The translations under genes were made by a program, and so were the position numbers. The notes below the pieces were generated by a model that searched no databases, was not told the DNA's origin, and worked only from the letters and a program-made list of their open reading frames with translations. Shown one piece after another: positions 32,573-41,435 of a stretch of DNA of 46,135 bases (the first letter of the stretch is position 1; the number at the start of each line of letters is the position of its first letter). This stretch comes from an uncultured Verrucomicrobia subdivision 3 bacterium (GTDB taxonomy: Bacteria > Verrucomicrobiota > Verrucomicrobiia > Limisphaerales > UBA11358): positions 1 through 46,135 of the forward strand of contig CAIQWB010000065.1 in assembly GCA_903875465.1 (NCBI GenBank), written 5' to 3'.

Positions 32573-34523
32573 CAAACGGCGGCATGGGACAGTCCAGCGT
32601 GTCCGCGATGGCCCGGAGCAGTTCCGCTTCTTCCTCCAAAATGACACCATCCGCACCCACCACCTGCACGCAGGCGGTGAGGAGGTCTTTCTTAATACCC
32701 GGGGCGGCGACGGCCAGGCGGTTGAGCGCGGCATCGATGTCGGTGATGCCGCAACCATCCGGCGGGACAAGTTGCACCCTGGCCCCGGTGCCGGCGGGCA
32801 GGCTGGCGCTGCCATTCGCAAAGGCCTGCTGAATCTCGGCCTCCACCCGGCTGCTCACGCGGGCCAGCGCGGTGAGCACCACCGCGCAATCCGGCAGCAA
32901 GGGTTGCAGATTGTAAAATTGCACCTTGGTTTTGCGGCCGTAACCAAACTGCGGCGAGAGGTGGCGCAGAATGATTTTTTGGAGCACGAATTCAAACAGG
33001 TCAATCTGGCCATCACTCTTGATCAGCCAGTCCATGGCCTGGGCGAACTCCACATACTGCTCCGCCGTCAAACCGCGCAACCCACCCAGCGCCAGATTGA
33101 CGATGGGCAGGCGCACCCGCGCGGCGCTTTGGGCGACCTCGGGATACAGGTTTTCCAAGGCGTCGTAGACCTCCCCGTCAATTTTGTCCACCAGCTCATC
33201 CAACTGGGGCAGGCGCACCGCTTCCTCCGGACTCAATAACAACGCATAAATCAACGCGGCGGCACCGAGCGGCTCCCGGGCGGCGGCCTGGAGCCGGACG
33301 GGGATGGAATTCCGTAGTTCTTCCGCATACTTTAAATGTTGCGGCGTCGGCGTGCCCAGGTTGGGCATCACCGATCCGGAGGCGATCACCGGCGGCTGGC
33401 CCGGGGAAGGTTCCGCGCCCGCCACCGTGCCCCCCAGGATGGTCCCCAGCACGTTGGGCAGCGGCGGCGGGTTGCGCCGGGGGGCCGGCGCTTCCTGCGC
33501 CAGTTCGGCGAGCGGTTTAAATTCGCCGTCCCACGTCGGATCAATCGCCCGGATGCGGTCCGGCAACGGCGGGTGCGTGGCCATCGGCTCAAACAGCGCG
33601 CTCTTCATGCCATTGCTGAAAAACATATGGCACAGGTCGGGCGCATGCTCGGAAGCCAGCTTCGAGCCCAGGCTGTAGCCGCCAATTTTTTGGAGCGCAC
33701 CCGAGAGGCCCGCCGGGTTGCGGGTGAATTGCACCGACGAGGCATCCGCCAGAAATTCCCGCTGGCGGCTGATGGCCGCCTGAATGAGGCGGCCAAAAAA
33801 TGCGCCGGCCGCCCCAAGCACAATGAGCACCAGGCCCAACAGGGGCAGCACATTGTTGCGTTCCCGCCCGCTCCGCACATACAGCAAAATCCGCCCGAGG
33901 GTGGCCAGGCACAGCAGCCCGAAAATGATGCCAATGAGCTGCAGATTCAACTTCATGTCCCCATTCAGAATGTGGCTGAACTCGTGCCCGATGACCCCCT
34001 GCAATTCATCCCGCGTGAGCAACTCCAGGCAGCCCCGGCTGACCGCCACGGCGGCATCACTGGTGGAGTGGCCGGCGGCAAAAGCGTTGATGCCCGCCTC
34101 CTCATCCATCACATACACCTTCGGCATGGGCACGCCCGAGGCAATCGACATCTCCTCCACGACATTGAGCAGCTTGCGTTCCACCGCCACCGTGGTGTTG
34201 GGATTGAGCTGGCGACCCCCCATCAACTCCGCCACCGCACTGCCGCCGGCGGAGAGTTCGCTGATCTTGTAAGCACTGCCCAAACCAACCACCGCCAGCA
34301 CGCCCAGCGTGGACCACAGAAACACCTCGGGGTTCCAGAGCGTCAGCGGGGTGGCTTCGGCATTGGCCTCATACCGCCCATGATGATGCGAGCGCACCCC
34401 GGCAAACAGCACCAGCGCCACCAAATAGACCATGGCCACCAGCACCACGACCGCACTGCTGAAGTAAAACACCAGCAGCTTCGTCTTGCGGCGGGCGCGG
34501 TCCTGTCGCTCAAAGAAGTCCAT
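32562..34523 (-). CDS. M48-family membrane metallopeptidase (HtpX-like) with extended C-terminal region
   Basis: 653 residues. Two N-terminal membrane spans (LLVFYFSSAVVVLVAMVYLV; FLWSTLGVLAVVGLGSAY), then the peptidase domain with zinc motif GHEFSH (His180, Glu181, His184) and the downstream SRQREFLADASSVQF segment holding the third ligand Glu, two further membrane spans between them, and about 300 C-terminal residues that look soluble and helical. HtpX is about 290 residues, so the C-terminal half is extra. It follows lemA on the same strand (63 bases), the common lemA-M48 pairing. It probably cleaves misfolded membrane proteins from the cytoplasmic side. The stop codon lies inside repeat copy R. 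Confidence 0.92.
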   Translation of the reverse strand: MDFFERQDRARRKTKLLVFYFSSAVVVLVAMVYLVALVLFAGVRSHHHGRYEANAEATPLTLWNPEVFLWSTLGVLAVVGLGSAYKISELSAGGSAVAELMGGRQLNPNTTVAVERKLLNVVEEMSIASGVPMPKVYVMDEEAGINAFAAGHSTSDAAVAVSRGCLELLTRDELQGVIGHEFSHILNGDMKLNLQLIGIIFGLLCLATLGRILLYVRSGRERNNVLPLLGLVLIVLGAAGAFFGRLIQAAISRQREFLADASSVQFTRNPAGLSGALQKIGGYSLGSKLASEHAPDLCHMFFSNGMKSALFEPMATHPPLPDRIRAIDPTWDGEFKPLAELAQEAPAPRRNPPPLPNVLGTILGGTVAGAEPSPGQPPVIASGSVMPNLGTPTPQHLKYAEELRNSIPVRLQAAAREPLGAAALIYALLLSPEEAVRLPQLDELVDKIDGEVYDALENLYPEVAQSAARVRLPIVNLALGGLRGLTAEQYVEFAQAMDWLIKSDGQIDLFEFVLQKIILRHLSPQFGYGRKTKVQFYNLQPLLPDCAVVLTALARVSSRVEAEIQQAFANGSASLPAGTGARVQLVPPDGCGITDIDAALNRLAVAAPGIKKDLLTACVQVVGADGVILEEEAELLRAIADTLDCPMPPFVAG

Positions 34524-34586
34524 GCGCAGTCAGTGGGTGGGTGGGGCCGGCCACCCCGCGGCAGCCAGCGGGGTGGCCGCCGGACT

Positions 34587-35228
34587 TCAGGAGAACGAAA
34601 CCTTGGGGGCTTCCTTTTGTTCGGGCTTGTCGATGACAAACAATTCCGCCGCGGTGAAATTGAACATGCCGGCAATGAAATTAGCCGGAAACACTTCACG
34701 GTCCGTGTTGTAGGTCATCACGGAATCATTGTAAGCCTGCCGGGCGAAAGAAATCTTGTTCTCCGTGGAAGTCAGCTCCTCGGTGAGCTGCATCATGTTC
34801 TGGTTCGCCTTGAGGTCAGGATACTGCTCGGACACCACCATCAACCGGCTCAGGGCGCTGCCCAGGCCACTCTCGGCCGCCCCAAGGTTTTTCACCGCCG
34901 TGGCATCCCCGGGATTACTCGCCGCCGTTTGCGAGGCCACATAGGCAATATTACGGGCCTTGGTCACGGCTTCCAGGGTGTCGCGCTCGTGTTTAATGTA
35001 ACCCTTGGCGGTTTCCACGAGGTTCGGAATGAGGTCATACCGGCGCTTGAGCTGCACATCAATCTGGGCATAAGCGTTCTTATACCGGTTGCGCAGCGTG
35101 ACCAGCTTGTTGTAAATCCCCACCCCCATGCCGGCGGCCAGCAAGGCCAGCCCGATCACAATGGCGAAAACAATGACCGCCAGAAACGCAATCCCTGTCG
35201 TACTGGCCAAAAAAACTCCGGTTTTCAT
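34587..35228 (-). CDS. lemA: LemA family protein
   Basis: 213 residues with an N-terminal anchor (FLAVIVFAIVIGLALLAAGM) and the LemA helical bundle: YNKLVTLRNRYKNAYAQIDV, QLKRRYDLIPNLVETAKGY, LMVVSEQYPDLKANQNMMQL and the conserved RQAYNDSVMTYNTDREVFPA end. It is membrane anchored with most of the protein outside the cytoplasm. The molecular role of LemA is unclear; its regular partner is an M48 peptidase, as here, directly downstream. Confidence 0.95.
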   Translation of the reverse strand: MKTGVFLASTTGIAFLAVIVFAIVIGLALLAAGMGVGIYNKLVTLRNRYKNAYAQIDVQLKRRYDLIPNLVETAKGYIKHERDTLEAVTKARNIAYVASQTAASNPGDATAVKNLGAAESGLGSALSRLMVVSEQYPDLKANQNMMQLTEELTSTENKISFARQAYNDSVMTYNTDREVFPANFIAGMFNFTAAELFVIDKPEQKEAPKVSFS

Positions 35229-35380
35229 ATATAGTTTAAAGAGAACGTGCTTAAAAACCTCGTAAACACCGCTGAATTTATGCTCTTTTACGGTATTTAA
35301 CGAATTTCACTGTTCCCCCCTATTGCTAGGCCAAACCCCGCCCCCGGGCAATGATAATTTGACCCGGAATTTGGAACGCC

Positions 35381-36571
35381 TCACGGCACCACCTGCACCG
35401 GCAGCCCAACCCAGACCAATTTGATGAGATATTCCGCATCCCAATTGGCCAGCCGAAAGCAACCGTGCGATTCTGTCCGGCCCACCTGTTCCGGCACCGG
35501 GGTGCCATGCATGCCATACCCGGGCCGGTCCAGCCCCATCCACGCGACCCCCACCGGATTATTCGGCCCCGGCGGCAGGATCAATTTCCGCCCCAGCGCC
35601 CGCGCCTCCGGCGATTCCGGAAACACAGCGGGATCAAAGGTGTAATTGGGATGCGGCGCCACCACCACCACATGCAGCAATCCCACCGGACGCTTCTCCA
35701 CATGCGCGGCAATGCTGCACGGGCAATGCAGTAATAAATTGGTGGCTTCATCATAAGCCTCCAAGTATTTGCCGGACAAATGAATGGTCACCCAGGCCGC
35801 CTTGTCCGTGGGGTCCGGGTAATGCAAGTCGGGGATGCGCAACCGCGTTCCGGGGATAAGTTTCGCCCAATTAATCTGGGGGTTCAATTGGCGGATCAAG
35901 CTGGGATGGGCATGACAGTATTCACCCACTAATTCCAACTCGCTTTCATAATCCAAAGCGGTTTGCGCCGATTTTTCCAGCCAGGTTTTGCCGATGGGTT
36001 GCAGCCGGGCCAGATCGCCCGCAGTAACGGTATAGGTCGTCATCGGGTCGGCCTCCAGAGTGAGCAAGCTGCGGGTGGCGGCATCCAAAGCTCCCGTGCC
36101 CGGCAGGTGGTTTTGCTGCTGAAACTGGCGCAACGCCTGGCGGGTTTGCGAACCGATGGCCCCGTCAATGGAGCCCGCGGAAATGCCCAGCCGGGCCAGC
36201 GCCACCTGGGCTTCCAAGGGATTCACCACCGGGCGGGGGAACCCGGCGGGCACCGGCAGCGATGCCCCGGGCGGGCCGACCCGGGCCGGCGGCGGAGCCA
36301 CCACCACGGGCGGGGAAACGACAACTGGAGGCAGAACCTTGGTCGGCGGCAACACCAGTAGCGCCGGGGGAAATTTCTTAACCATGGGGGCGGCCGAAAC
36401 CACCGGCTTGGACCGGACAGCGAGTGGAAATGTTGCGGGTGTTTTCGGCCACCAAAACCAAACTCCCACCCCGGCCAAAATCACCACTAACAGCCACCCC
36501 AGCCAGCGACCCGAACCGGAACGCCGGCGGCGGCTGGGTAACTGATATTTTGACTTGGAACGACGGGCCAC
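35381..36571 (-). CDS. L,D-transpeptidase with peptidoglycan-binding domain
   Basis: 396 residues. A basic N-terminus and one membrane anchor (WLGWLLVVILAGVGVWFWW), a Pro-rich linker, a peptidoglycan-binding type 1 domain (VALARLGISAGSIDGAIGSQ, TRQALRQFQQQNHLPGTG; about 130-185), a LysM-like stretch (YCHAHPSLIRQLNPQINWAK) and a YkuD catalytic domain with MHGTPVPEQVGRTESHGCFR, the Cys of SHGC being the nucleophile. It forms 3-3 cross-links or attaches proteins to peptidoglycan in the periplasm. The domain order is standard and all key residues are present. Start ATG 36571. Single-gene unit. Confidence 0.93.
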   Translation of the reverse strand: MARRSKSKYQLPSRRRRSGSGRWLGWLLVVILAGVGVWFWWPKTPATFPLAVRSKPVVSAAPMVKKFPPALLVLPPTKVLPPVVVSPPVVVAPPPARVGPPGASLPVPAGFPRPVVNPLEAQVALARLGISAGSIDGAIGSQTRQALRQFQQQNHLPGTGALDAATRSLLTLEADPMTTYTVTAGDLARLQPIGKTWLEKSAQTALDYESELELVGEYCHAHPSLIRQLNPQINWAKLIPGTRLRIPDLHYPDPTDKAAWVTIHLSGKYLEAYDEATNLLLHCPCSIAAHVEKRPVGLLHVVVVAPHPNYTFDPAVFPESPEARALGRKLILPPGPNNPVGVAWMGLDRPGYGMHGTPVPEQVGRTESHGCFRLANWDAEYLIKLVWVGLPVQVVP

Positions 36572-36621
36572 CCGGGCATTAAGCCATAATCAATGGCATT
36601 CCCCAAGCAACAATCATCCGT

Positions 36622-37461
36622 TCAGCCCTGGGTCAGCATCTCGTCGTACGCGCAGGCAATCTGGTCCACCAGCGGCGAAGGGGTGACGGGTTCGCCATCA
36701 AAAACACTGACCGGCACAATTCCCAGGGCGCTTTGCGTAACGAAAATCCCCTCCGAATTGCGCAGCGCTTCTGGCTTGATCACCCGTTTATTGGTTTGGA
36801 GGCCCAAAGACTGGCAAATTTCGAGGACCACCGCCCGGGTAATGCCGGGCAACACTCCTCGCCCGGTGGGCACCGTGCAAATTTTATCCTGATAAACCCA
36901 AAAGAGATTGCCGGTGGCGGTCTCGGCGGCCTCACCGTTGGTGTTCACCAGCAAGGCCTCATCGGCCCCCCGTTCGGCTGCCTCCGCCCGGGCCATGACA
37001 TAAAGAATTTTGCTGGTCGTCTTGAATGAGGACAGCATGTCCGATGCCGGTATGCGGTAGGGTGAAGTCACGAGGCTCCAACTCACTTGGGTGTCCGTGG
37101 CCGCCGCCGGCGTGGAATGCAGTGTCATCACGACCGTGGGCGGCCCGGCATCCGCCGGTCCGTATCCACGCGGGCCGGGGCCACGGGTCAAAACTATGCG
37201 CAGGATGGCATCGGGCATTTGGTTTTGTTCGATCAACTGGTCCGTAAATCGCGCCAATTCCTTGGGGGTGTGCGGCAATTTGATTTTCAAGAATTCCGCC
37301 CCGCGCACCATGCGTTCCAAATGCTGCGCCAGGCGGAAGGGCTTGCCCCCCACCACTCGCATGGATTCAAACAAGCCGTCGCCATACATGAACCCCCGGT
37401 CGTTGATGGGGACAACGGCCAGCGATTCCGACACGAATTGCCCGTTTAGAAAAACAATCAT
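36622..37461 (-). CDS. Class IV PLP aminotransferase (BCAT / ADC-lyase / D-amino-acid transaminase type)
   Basis: 279 residues of fold-type IV PLP enzyme. The N-terminal INDRGFMYGDGLFESMRV, catalytic Lys in SSFKTTSKI (Lys147), the Glu that binds the pyridine nitrogen in NTNGEAAETATGNLFWV (about Glu180) and GVLPGITRAVVLEI are all present. Members include branched-chain and D-amino-acid aminotransferases and aminodeoxychorismate lyase; sequence alone does not decide which. It is a single gene here with the L,D-transpeptidase downstream (51 bases), so a D-amino-acid role is possible but only positional. Confidence 0.88.
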   Translation of the reverse strand: MIVFLNGQFVSESLAVVPINDRGFMYGDGLFESMRVVGGKPFRLAQHLERMVRGAEFLKIKLPHTPKELARFTDQLIEQNQMPDAILRIVLTRGPGPRGYGPADAGPPTVVMTLHSTPAAATDTQVSWSLVTSPYRIPASDMLSSFKTTSKILYVMARAEAAERGADEALLVNTNGEAAETATGNLFWVYQDKICTVPTGRGVLPGITRAVVLEICQSLGLQTNKRVIKPEALRNSEGIFVTQSALGIVPVSVFDGEPVTPSPLVDQIACAYDEMLTQG

Positions 37462-37739
37462 GAATACAAATTCCTAATAGCCATATTATTACTGCATACC
37501 GGGTGGTTCTGCGAGCAGAAAAAAACTCTGGAAAAAGGGTAAAGTGCCACTGGCTCGCCAAACGGGGGCCGGGGACATGCGGCTGGAGCAGGGGGAGGGT
37601 TAAACCCCATGGCCGCCACCGCTCCGGCCGGGTAAACTGGTTGAATAAGTAGCAGCCCTGCAGGATGGCAATGGTGCATGACCGCACTGAGCACGGTGCT
37701 GTACAACCCTTGTCGGAGACGTGAACCAATATTAAAATT

Positions 37740-38741
37740 ATGCAAACCACTAAAAGTAATCCAGCTGGCCAGCGGACAAAGCTTAATCTGGCTCTGACAG
37801 CCAGCATTATGGCAGCGTCTGGCACCCTCTTCGCGGCCGGACCGGCACCGGTAAACCTGGGATCGACCGCCCATTTTACGATTCTCGCGGGCGCGGCCAT
37901 AACCACGACCGGCGGAGGCATGGTCCATGGCGATGTGGGGGCAAGTCCAATCGCTGGATCAGCAATTCATTTGCCCCAGTCGCAGGTGAACGGGATCATT
38001 TATGAAGTGGATGCCAGCGGCCCCGCCGGGGCAGTGATTGATCCGGTGCGGTTAACTGCCGCCAAGGGCGATTTAACCACGGCGTATAATGACGCAGCAG
38101 GACGGTCGCCCGCACCCTCCGGCCCGTTCCTGAATCCCGGGTCAGGTAATATTGGCGGGCTGAATCTGATCCCCGGACTCTACAAATTTACCGGCACGGC
38201 TGCCATCACGGGATCGGATGTCACCCTCACGGGCGGTCCGGAGGATGTCTGGATTTTCCAAATTGCGGCGGATCTGCAGGTAGCCACCAGTATCCATGTG
38301 ATCCTGGCCGGGGGGGCGCAGGCGCGCAATATTTTCTGGCAGGTCGGGACGTCGGCCGTGATTGGTACGTTCGCAGTGTTCAAGGGGACAATTCTCGCCA
38401 GCCAAGCCATCACGATGGGCACGAGCAGCACCACCGATGGCAGGTTGCTGGCGTCAAGCGCCGGGGTTACTTTCGATGGCACCGTGGGGACATTACCCAC
38501 CCCAGCCGCACCGGTTTTTAGTGGCATTTTTCAAACGAATGCGCATTCGGCCACCCTGGTGATCAATTCCACGCCGTACTTTCCGGTGACCTTGCAATCG
38601 AGCCGCAGCCTGTCTGCACCGAACTGGACCACGATTGCCACCAACACGCCGGTGGCCAGCCCATGGATGGTTACGGACACGAATACCATGCTGACGAGGC
38701 CCCAGAATTTTTACCGCGCCTTCATCACGATGCCCAATTGA
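37740..38741 (+). CDS. Secreted ice-binding-like protein (DUF3494) with C-terminal FYRA module
   Basis: 333 residues. A signal peptide (LTASIMAASGTLFAAGPAP) is followed by a DUF3494 ice-binding domain of about 210 residues: NLGSTAHFTILAGAAITTTG, GMVHGDVGASPIAG, DLTTAYNDAAGR, LIPGLYKFTGTAAITG, VWIFQIAADLQVATS, IFWQVGTSAVIGTFAVFKGT. Such proteins form a beta-helix that binds ice in characterised members; many environmental homologues are untested. The last 70 residues form a module (VTLQSSRSLSAPNWTTIATN ... NFYRAFI) similar in type to the end of the S53 peptidase. The ribosome site is weak (GGAG about 21 bases upstream). Confidence 0.87.
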   Translation: MQTTKSNPAGQRTKLNLALTASIMAASGTLFAAGPAPVNLGSTAHFTILAGAAITTTGGGMVHGDVGASPIAGSAIHLPQSQVNGIIYEVDASGPAGAVIDPVRLTAAKGDLTTAYNDAAGRSPAPSGPFLNPGSGNIGGLNLIPGLYKFTGTAAITGSDVTLTGGPEDVWIFQIAADLQVATSIHVILAGGAQARNIFWQVGTSAVIGTFAVFKGTILASQAITMGTSSTTDGRLLASSAGVTFDGTVGTLPTPAAPVFSGIFQTNAHSATLVINSTPYFPVTLQSSRSLSAPNWTTIATNTPVASPWMVTDTNTMLTRPQNFYRAFITMPN

Positions 38742-38849
38742 GCAGCCTCGGGCTGGCTAAAACCACCGGGAAAAATTTATCTGGCCAACCGCTAAAAGTA
38801 GTCGTAAGGAAGCTCTTGAAAGCGCCAGACCGGCATCCCCTGCCCGCAA

Positions 38850-39854
38850 TCAAAACTGGCGCAAAAACCGCACATCATTCTCATAGAACAGGCGGATGTC
38901 GTTGATGCCGTAACGCAGCATCGCGATGCGTTCGATCCCGAAACCAAAGGCCCAGCCGGTCCAAACCGCCGGATCGTACCCAACGTTTTCAAAAACCCCG
39001 GGATGCACCATGCCGCAACCAGCGATTTCCAGCCAGTCCTTGCCCATTTTCTTGACCAAGGCATTGGTAAAATCAATCTCGTAGCTGGGCTCAGTGTAAC
39101 TAAAATAATGGGGACGGAACCGGATTTTCACATCGCTGCCCATCAATTCCCGGAAAACGAATTCCACGGTGCCTTTCAGGTCGCCCACGGTGACTTTTTT
39201 ATCCACGTAGAGGCCTTCAATTTGATGGAAAGTCGGATTATGAGTGGCATCGGCATTGTCGCGGCGGTACACCCGGCCGGGCACGATGATGCGCACGGGA
39301 GGGACCTGGGATTTCATCACCCGAATTTGTACGGAACTGGTATGGGTGCGCAGCAGCGGACGCTCGGGACTCGCCACATAAAAGGTGTCCTGCGCATCCC
39401 GGGCGGGATGGTCGGCCGGGGTGTTCAATGCGTCAAAACAATGATACTCATCCTCCAGTTCCGGGCCATCGGCCACGGCAAAGCCGATTTTGCGAAACGC
39501 CCGCACAATATCATCCGTGACTTGGGTGAGCGGATGCAATTTGCCCAGGATGCGGCGGCGTCCCGGCACGGTAAAATCGGTTGGCTCTTGCGGCAAGGCG
39601 GCGGCGAACTCCAAAGCTTCGCGCCGGTGGAGCAGCGCCGCCTCGATCTCCTGCTTGGCCAGATTGATCAATTTGCCAGCGGCCGGTTTTTCTTCCTTGG
39701 GCAAAGAACCAAGCTGCTTCATGAGGGCCGTGAACCGGCCGTTGCCGCCCAGCCACGCACCCTTGGTTTGCTCCAATGCCGCCAAGTCGGGGGCGGCAGC
39801 GAGTTCGGCCAACGCAGTTAGTTTCAACGGTTCAATGTCATCAAGCAACGGCAT
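38850..39854 (-). CDS. pheS: Phenylalanyl-tRNA synthetase alpha subunit
   Basis: 334 residues, the normal length. It has an N-terminal coiled-coil (KQEIEAALLHRREALEFAAA), class II motif 2 in LRTHTSSVQIRVMK and VYRRDNADATHNPTFHQIEG, and motif 3 in WAFGFGIERIAMLRYGINDI. It pairs with PheT, which is encoded 8 kb to the left on the other strand. The upstream region contains no T-box or leader peptide that I can recognise. It stands alone between the ice-binding gene and a gmhA-like gene. Confidence 0.97.
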   Translation of the reverse strand: MPLLDDIEPLKLTALAELAAAPDLAALEQTKGAWLGGNGRFTALMKQLGSLPKEEKPAAGKLINLAKQEIEAALLHRREALEFAAALPQEPTDFTVPGRRRILGKLHPLTQVTDDIVRAFRKIGFAVADGPELEDEYHCFDALNTPADHPARDAQDTFYVASPERPLLRTHTSSVQIRVMKSQVPPVRIIVPGRVYRRDNADATHNPTFHQIEGLYVDKKVTVGDLKGTVEFVFRELMGSDVKIRFRPHYFSYTEPSYEIDFTNALVKKMGKDWLEIAGCGMVHPGVFENVGYDPAVWTGWAFGFGIERIAMLRYGINDIRLFYENDVRFLRQF

Positions 39855-40168
39855 AATCTAATAACCACAATATGTCAGAAAACCAAGGGTGGAAACTCTA
39901 AAATGCGATCGCGTAAATTCCATATATGGCCAGGAATTTGCCGGCAATCCCGCGATTCAGTTGCCTTTTAACGCCATGATATCAAGGGGTTGCCTGCCAT
40001 CGATTCAGGTCGCCGAACCTTTTGAACATCACCATGTTTTGCCACCGGGCACTGTGCCGGCGGCAGCAAAATCCTGTTTGCCAGATGATTGTCTTATCCG
40101 CCGATCAAATACGATACCATCGCCAAAAATGTCGCAAAGCGAGCTTCTGGGGGAAGGCTGGCACTGGC
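39855..40168. other. Gene-free stretch between pheS and the gmhA-like gene
   Basis: 314 bases. An open frame on the plus strand (39889-40230) runs across it but has no family similarity that I see, and it ends inside the isomerase gene on the other strand, so I do not call it. The pheS promoter must lie here; a weak TTTCCA-17-TATTGT pair is found at 39894-39866. No hairpins of note. Confidence 0.4.
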
Positions 40169-40744
40169 CTAACCGGCGGGGTGCAAACCCAGTTCCAACT
40201 CAATCAGGCCGAGCCAGGCATGCAAAATAAATGTATGTACTTCCTGAACCCGCGCCGTGGTGTGGCTGGGGACGATGATCTCATAGTCCGCGAGCCCCAA
40301 ACATTTGCCGCCATTCTTGCCCAGGAGGCTGATGGTGGCCAGACCCTGCCGGCGGGCCGCTTGCAATGCTGCCACCAAGTTGGGGGAATTGCCGCTGGTG
40401 GAAAAGACGATTAATGCATCACCGGGCCTTCCCAAACCCTCCACCTGCCGGGCAAACACCTCATTGTAGCCAAAATCATTGGCAATGCAGGTTAAAAGGG
40501 GGGCATCGGCACAGAGGCAGATGGCTGCCAAGGACCGGCGGTTTCGATCGAAGCGGCCAACCAACTCTTCCGAAAGGTGCAGGGCATCACAAGCACTACC
40601 GCCATTGCCACAGGTGAGAATCTGCCCTTTGGCCGCCAGTATGGCCGCCAGCTGTTTGCCGGCGGCGGTCACGGCGGACAGGTGACCACGAAAATTAGCA
40701 ATGGTGGTCTGCAGTTCATCAAGTTGGTATTCGAGAGCTTCCAT
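40169..40744 (-). CDS. SIS-domain phosphosugar isomerase, GmhA-like
   Basis: 191 residues from ATG 40744 (open to 40831, but the domain begins at this Met: MEALEYQLDELQTTIANFRG). The SIS fold shows ILTCGNGGSACDALHLSEEL, VFSTSGNSPNLVAALQAARR and the C-terminal VQEVHTFILHAWLGLIE typical of sedoheptulose-7-phosphate isomerase. GmhA catalyses the first step of ADP-heptose synthesis for the lipopolysaccharide core. The other heptose genes are not nearby, so the name is by family resemblance; a DnaA-binding DiaA-like role is the alternative for this subfamily. Confidence 0.88.
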   Translation of the reverse strand: MEALEYQLDELQTTIANFRGHLSAVTAAGKQLAAILAAKGQILTCGNGGSACDALHLSEELVGRFDRNRRSLAAICLCADAPLLTCIANDFGYNEVFARQVEGLGRPGDALIVFSTSGNSPNLVAALQAARRQGLATISLLGKNGGKCLGLADYEIIVPSHTTARVQEVHTFILHAWLGLIELELGLHPAG

Positions 40745-40962
40745 AGTTTGCGACGGCAGCGCACATCTTCCGGAAAAACCCACGTCCGTCAATTTTATAT
40801 TTAACCGGCCAGCCACTGGCGAAAACCCCACGCGTGCCTCGTAACCTCATAGAATGACCGACTGGGCGGCACAGAGCCAGTGATTCGATCGGCAAGCGCA
40901 TTTACGGCGAAGGGTTCATAAACCAATCAGTTATTCAATAATTTTTAAACTTATAATATTCT
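40745..40962. other. AT-rich spacer before the mobile-element cluster
   Basis: About 220 bases; AT-rich near 40915-40962. It should contain the gmhA promoter (minus strand). I see no gene. Confidence 0.4.
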
Positions 40963-41196
40963 TTTAACCCGAACTCCGAAATAAAATGGCTGGGATGTGT
41001 CCAGATGTTGGAGCAGAAACACGTTGGAAAAATCGCCGGCCCACCCGCATTGGTCTGGTGAGACTGCCTCTGCGCGAAGCGCACATCCTTAAATGGGCAA
41101 CTGCTTGGCAGCGGCTTGGGAAGCCAATTTTCCAAAGCGTTTATGCCCAAGCGATTGATGCAGACCGGCCGTTTTAATTGCGGAGTTCGGGTTAAA
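40963..41196. mobile_element. MITE-like element with 16-bp perfect inverted ends
   Basis: TTTAACCCGAACTCCG (40963-40978) and its exact reverse complement (41181-41196) bound 234 bp; the inverted match continues imperfectly for about 10 bases inward. There is no transposase. Length, ends and lack of coding capacity fit a non-autonomous miniature element. A long minus-strand frame (40935-41378) crosses it but does not look like a protein. Confidence 0.6.
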
Positions 41197-41435
41197 TGAA
41201 CCAGCCGCAGTCGGACCAACTCCGGAGGCGATTGGCACCAATCAGCGGGTAGCGTGCCCCAAAACAAACATTTCAGCACTGCGTTGACTCTGCGGTTAAT
41301 TTCCCCTCGCCTGGGGGGAGGGCTGGGGCGGTAAATCGGCCAGGCGAACTCAGTTACCTGCCAAATCGGGGCTGTCACCTGGTAAACTATCGGGGTTTTT
41401 CAGGAATTTAACATGAGTCAGCCCTACAGCCCTAC
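41197..41435. other. Intergenic spacer between the two MITE-like elements
   Basis: About 240 bases with no gene or hairpin that I can support. Confidence 0.35.

Noticed and set aside
33336-35234. 632-codon plus-strand frame
   Set aside because: Antisense of the M48 peptidase and lemA genes, both of which have clear motifs; this frame has none.
37462-37739. Riboswitch before the ice-binding gene
   Set aside because: Some pairing is possible (around 37670-37710) but no known riboswitch core, such as the c-di-GMP or preQ1 motifs, could be matched.
40935-41378. 147-codon minus-strand frame across the MITE-like element
   Set aside because: It spans the inverted ends of the element, has unusual Pro/Trp/Cys composition and no ribosome site.
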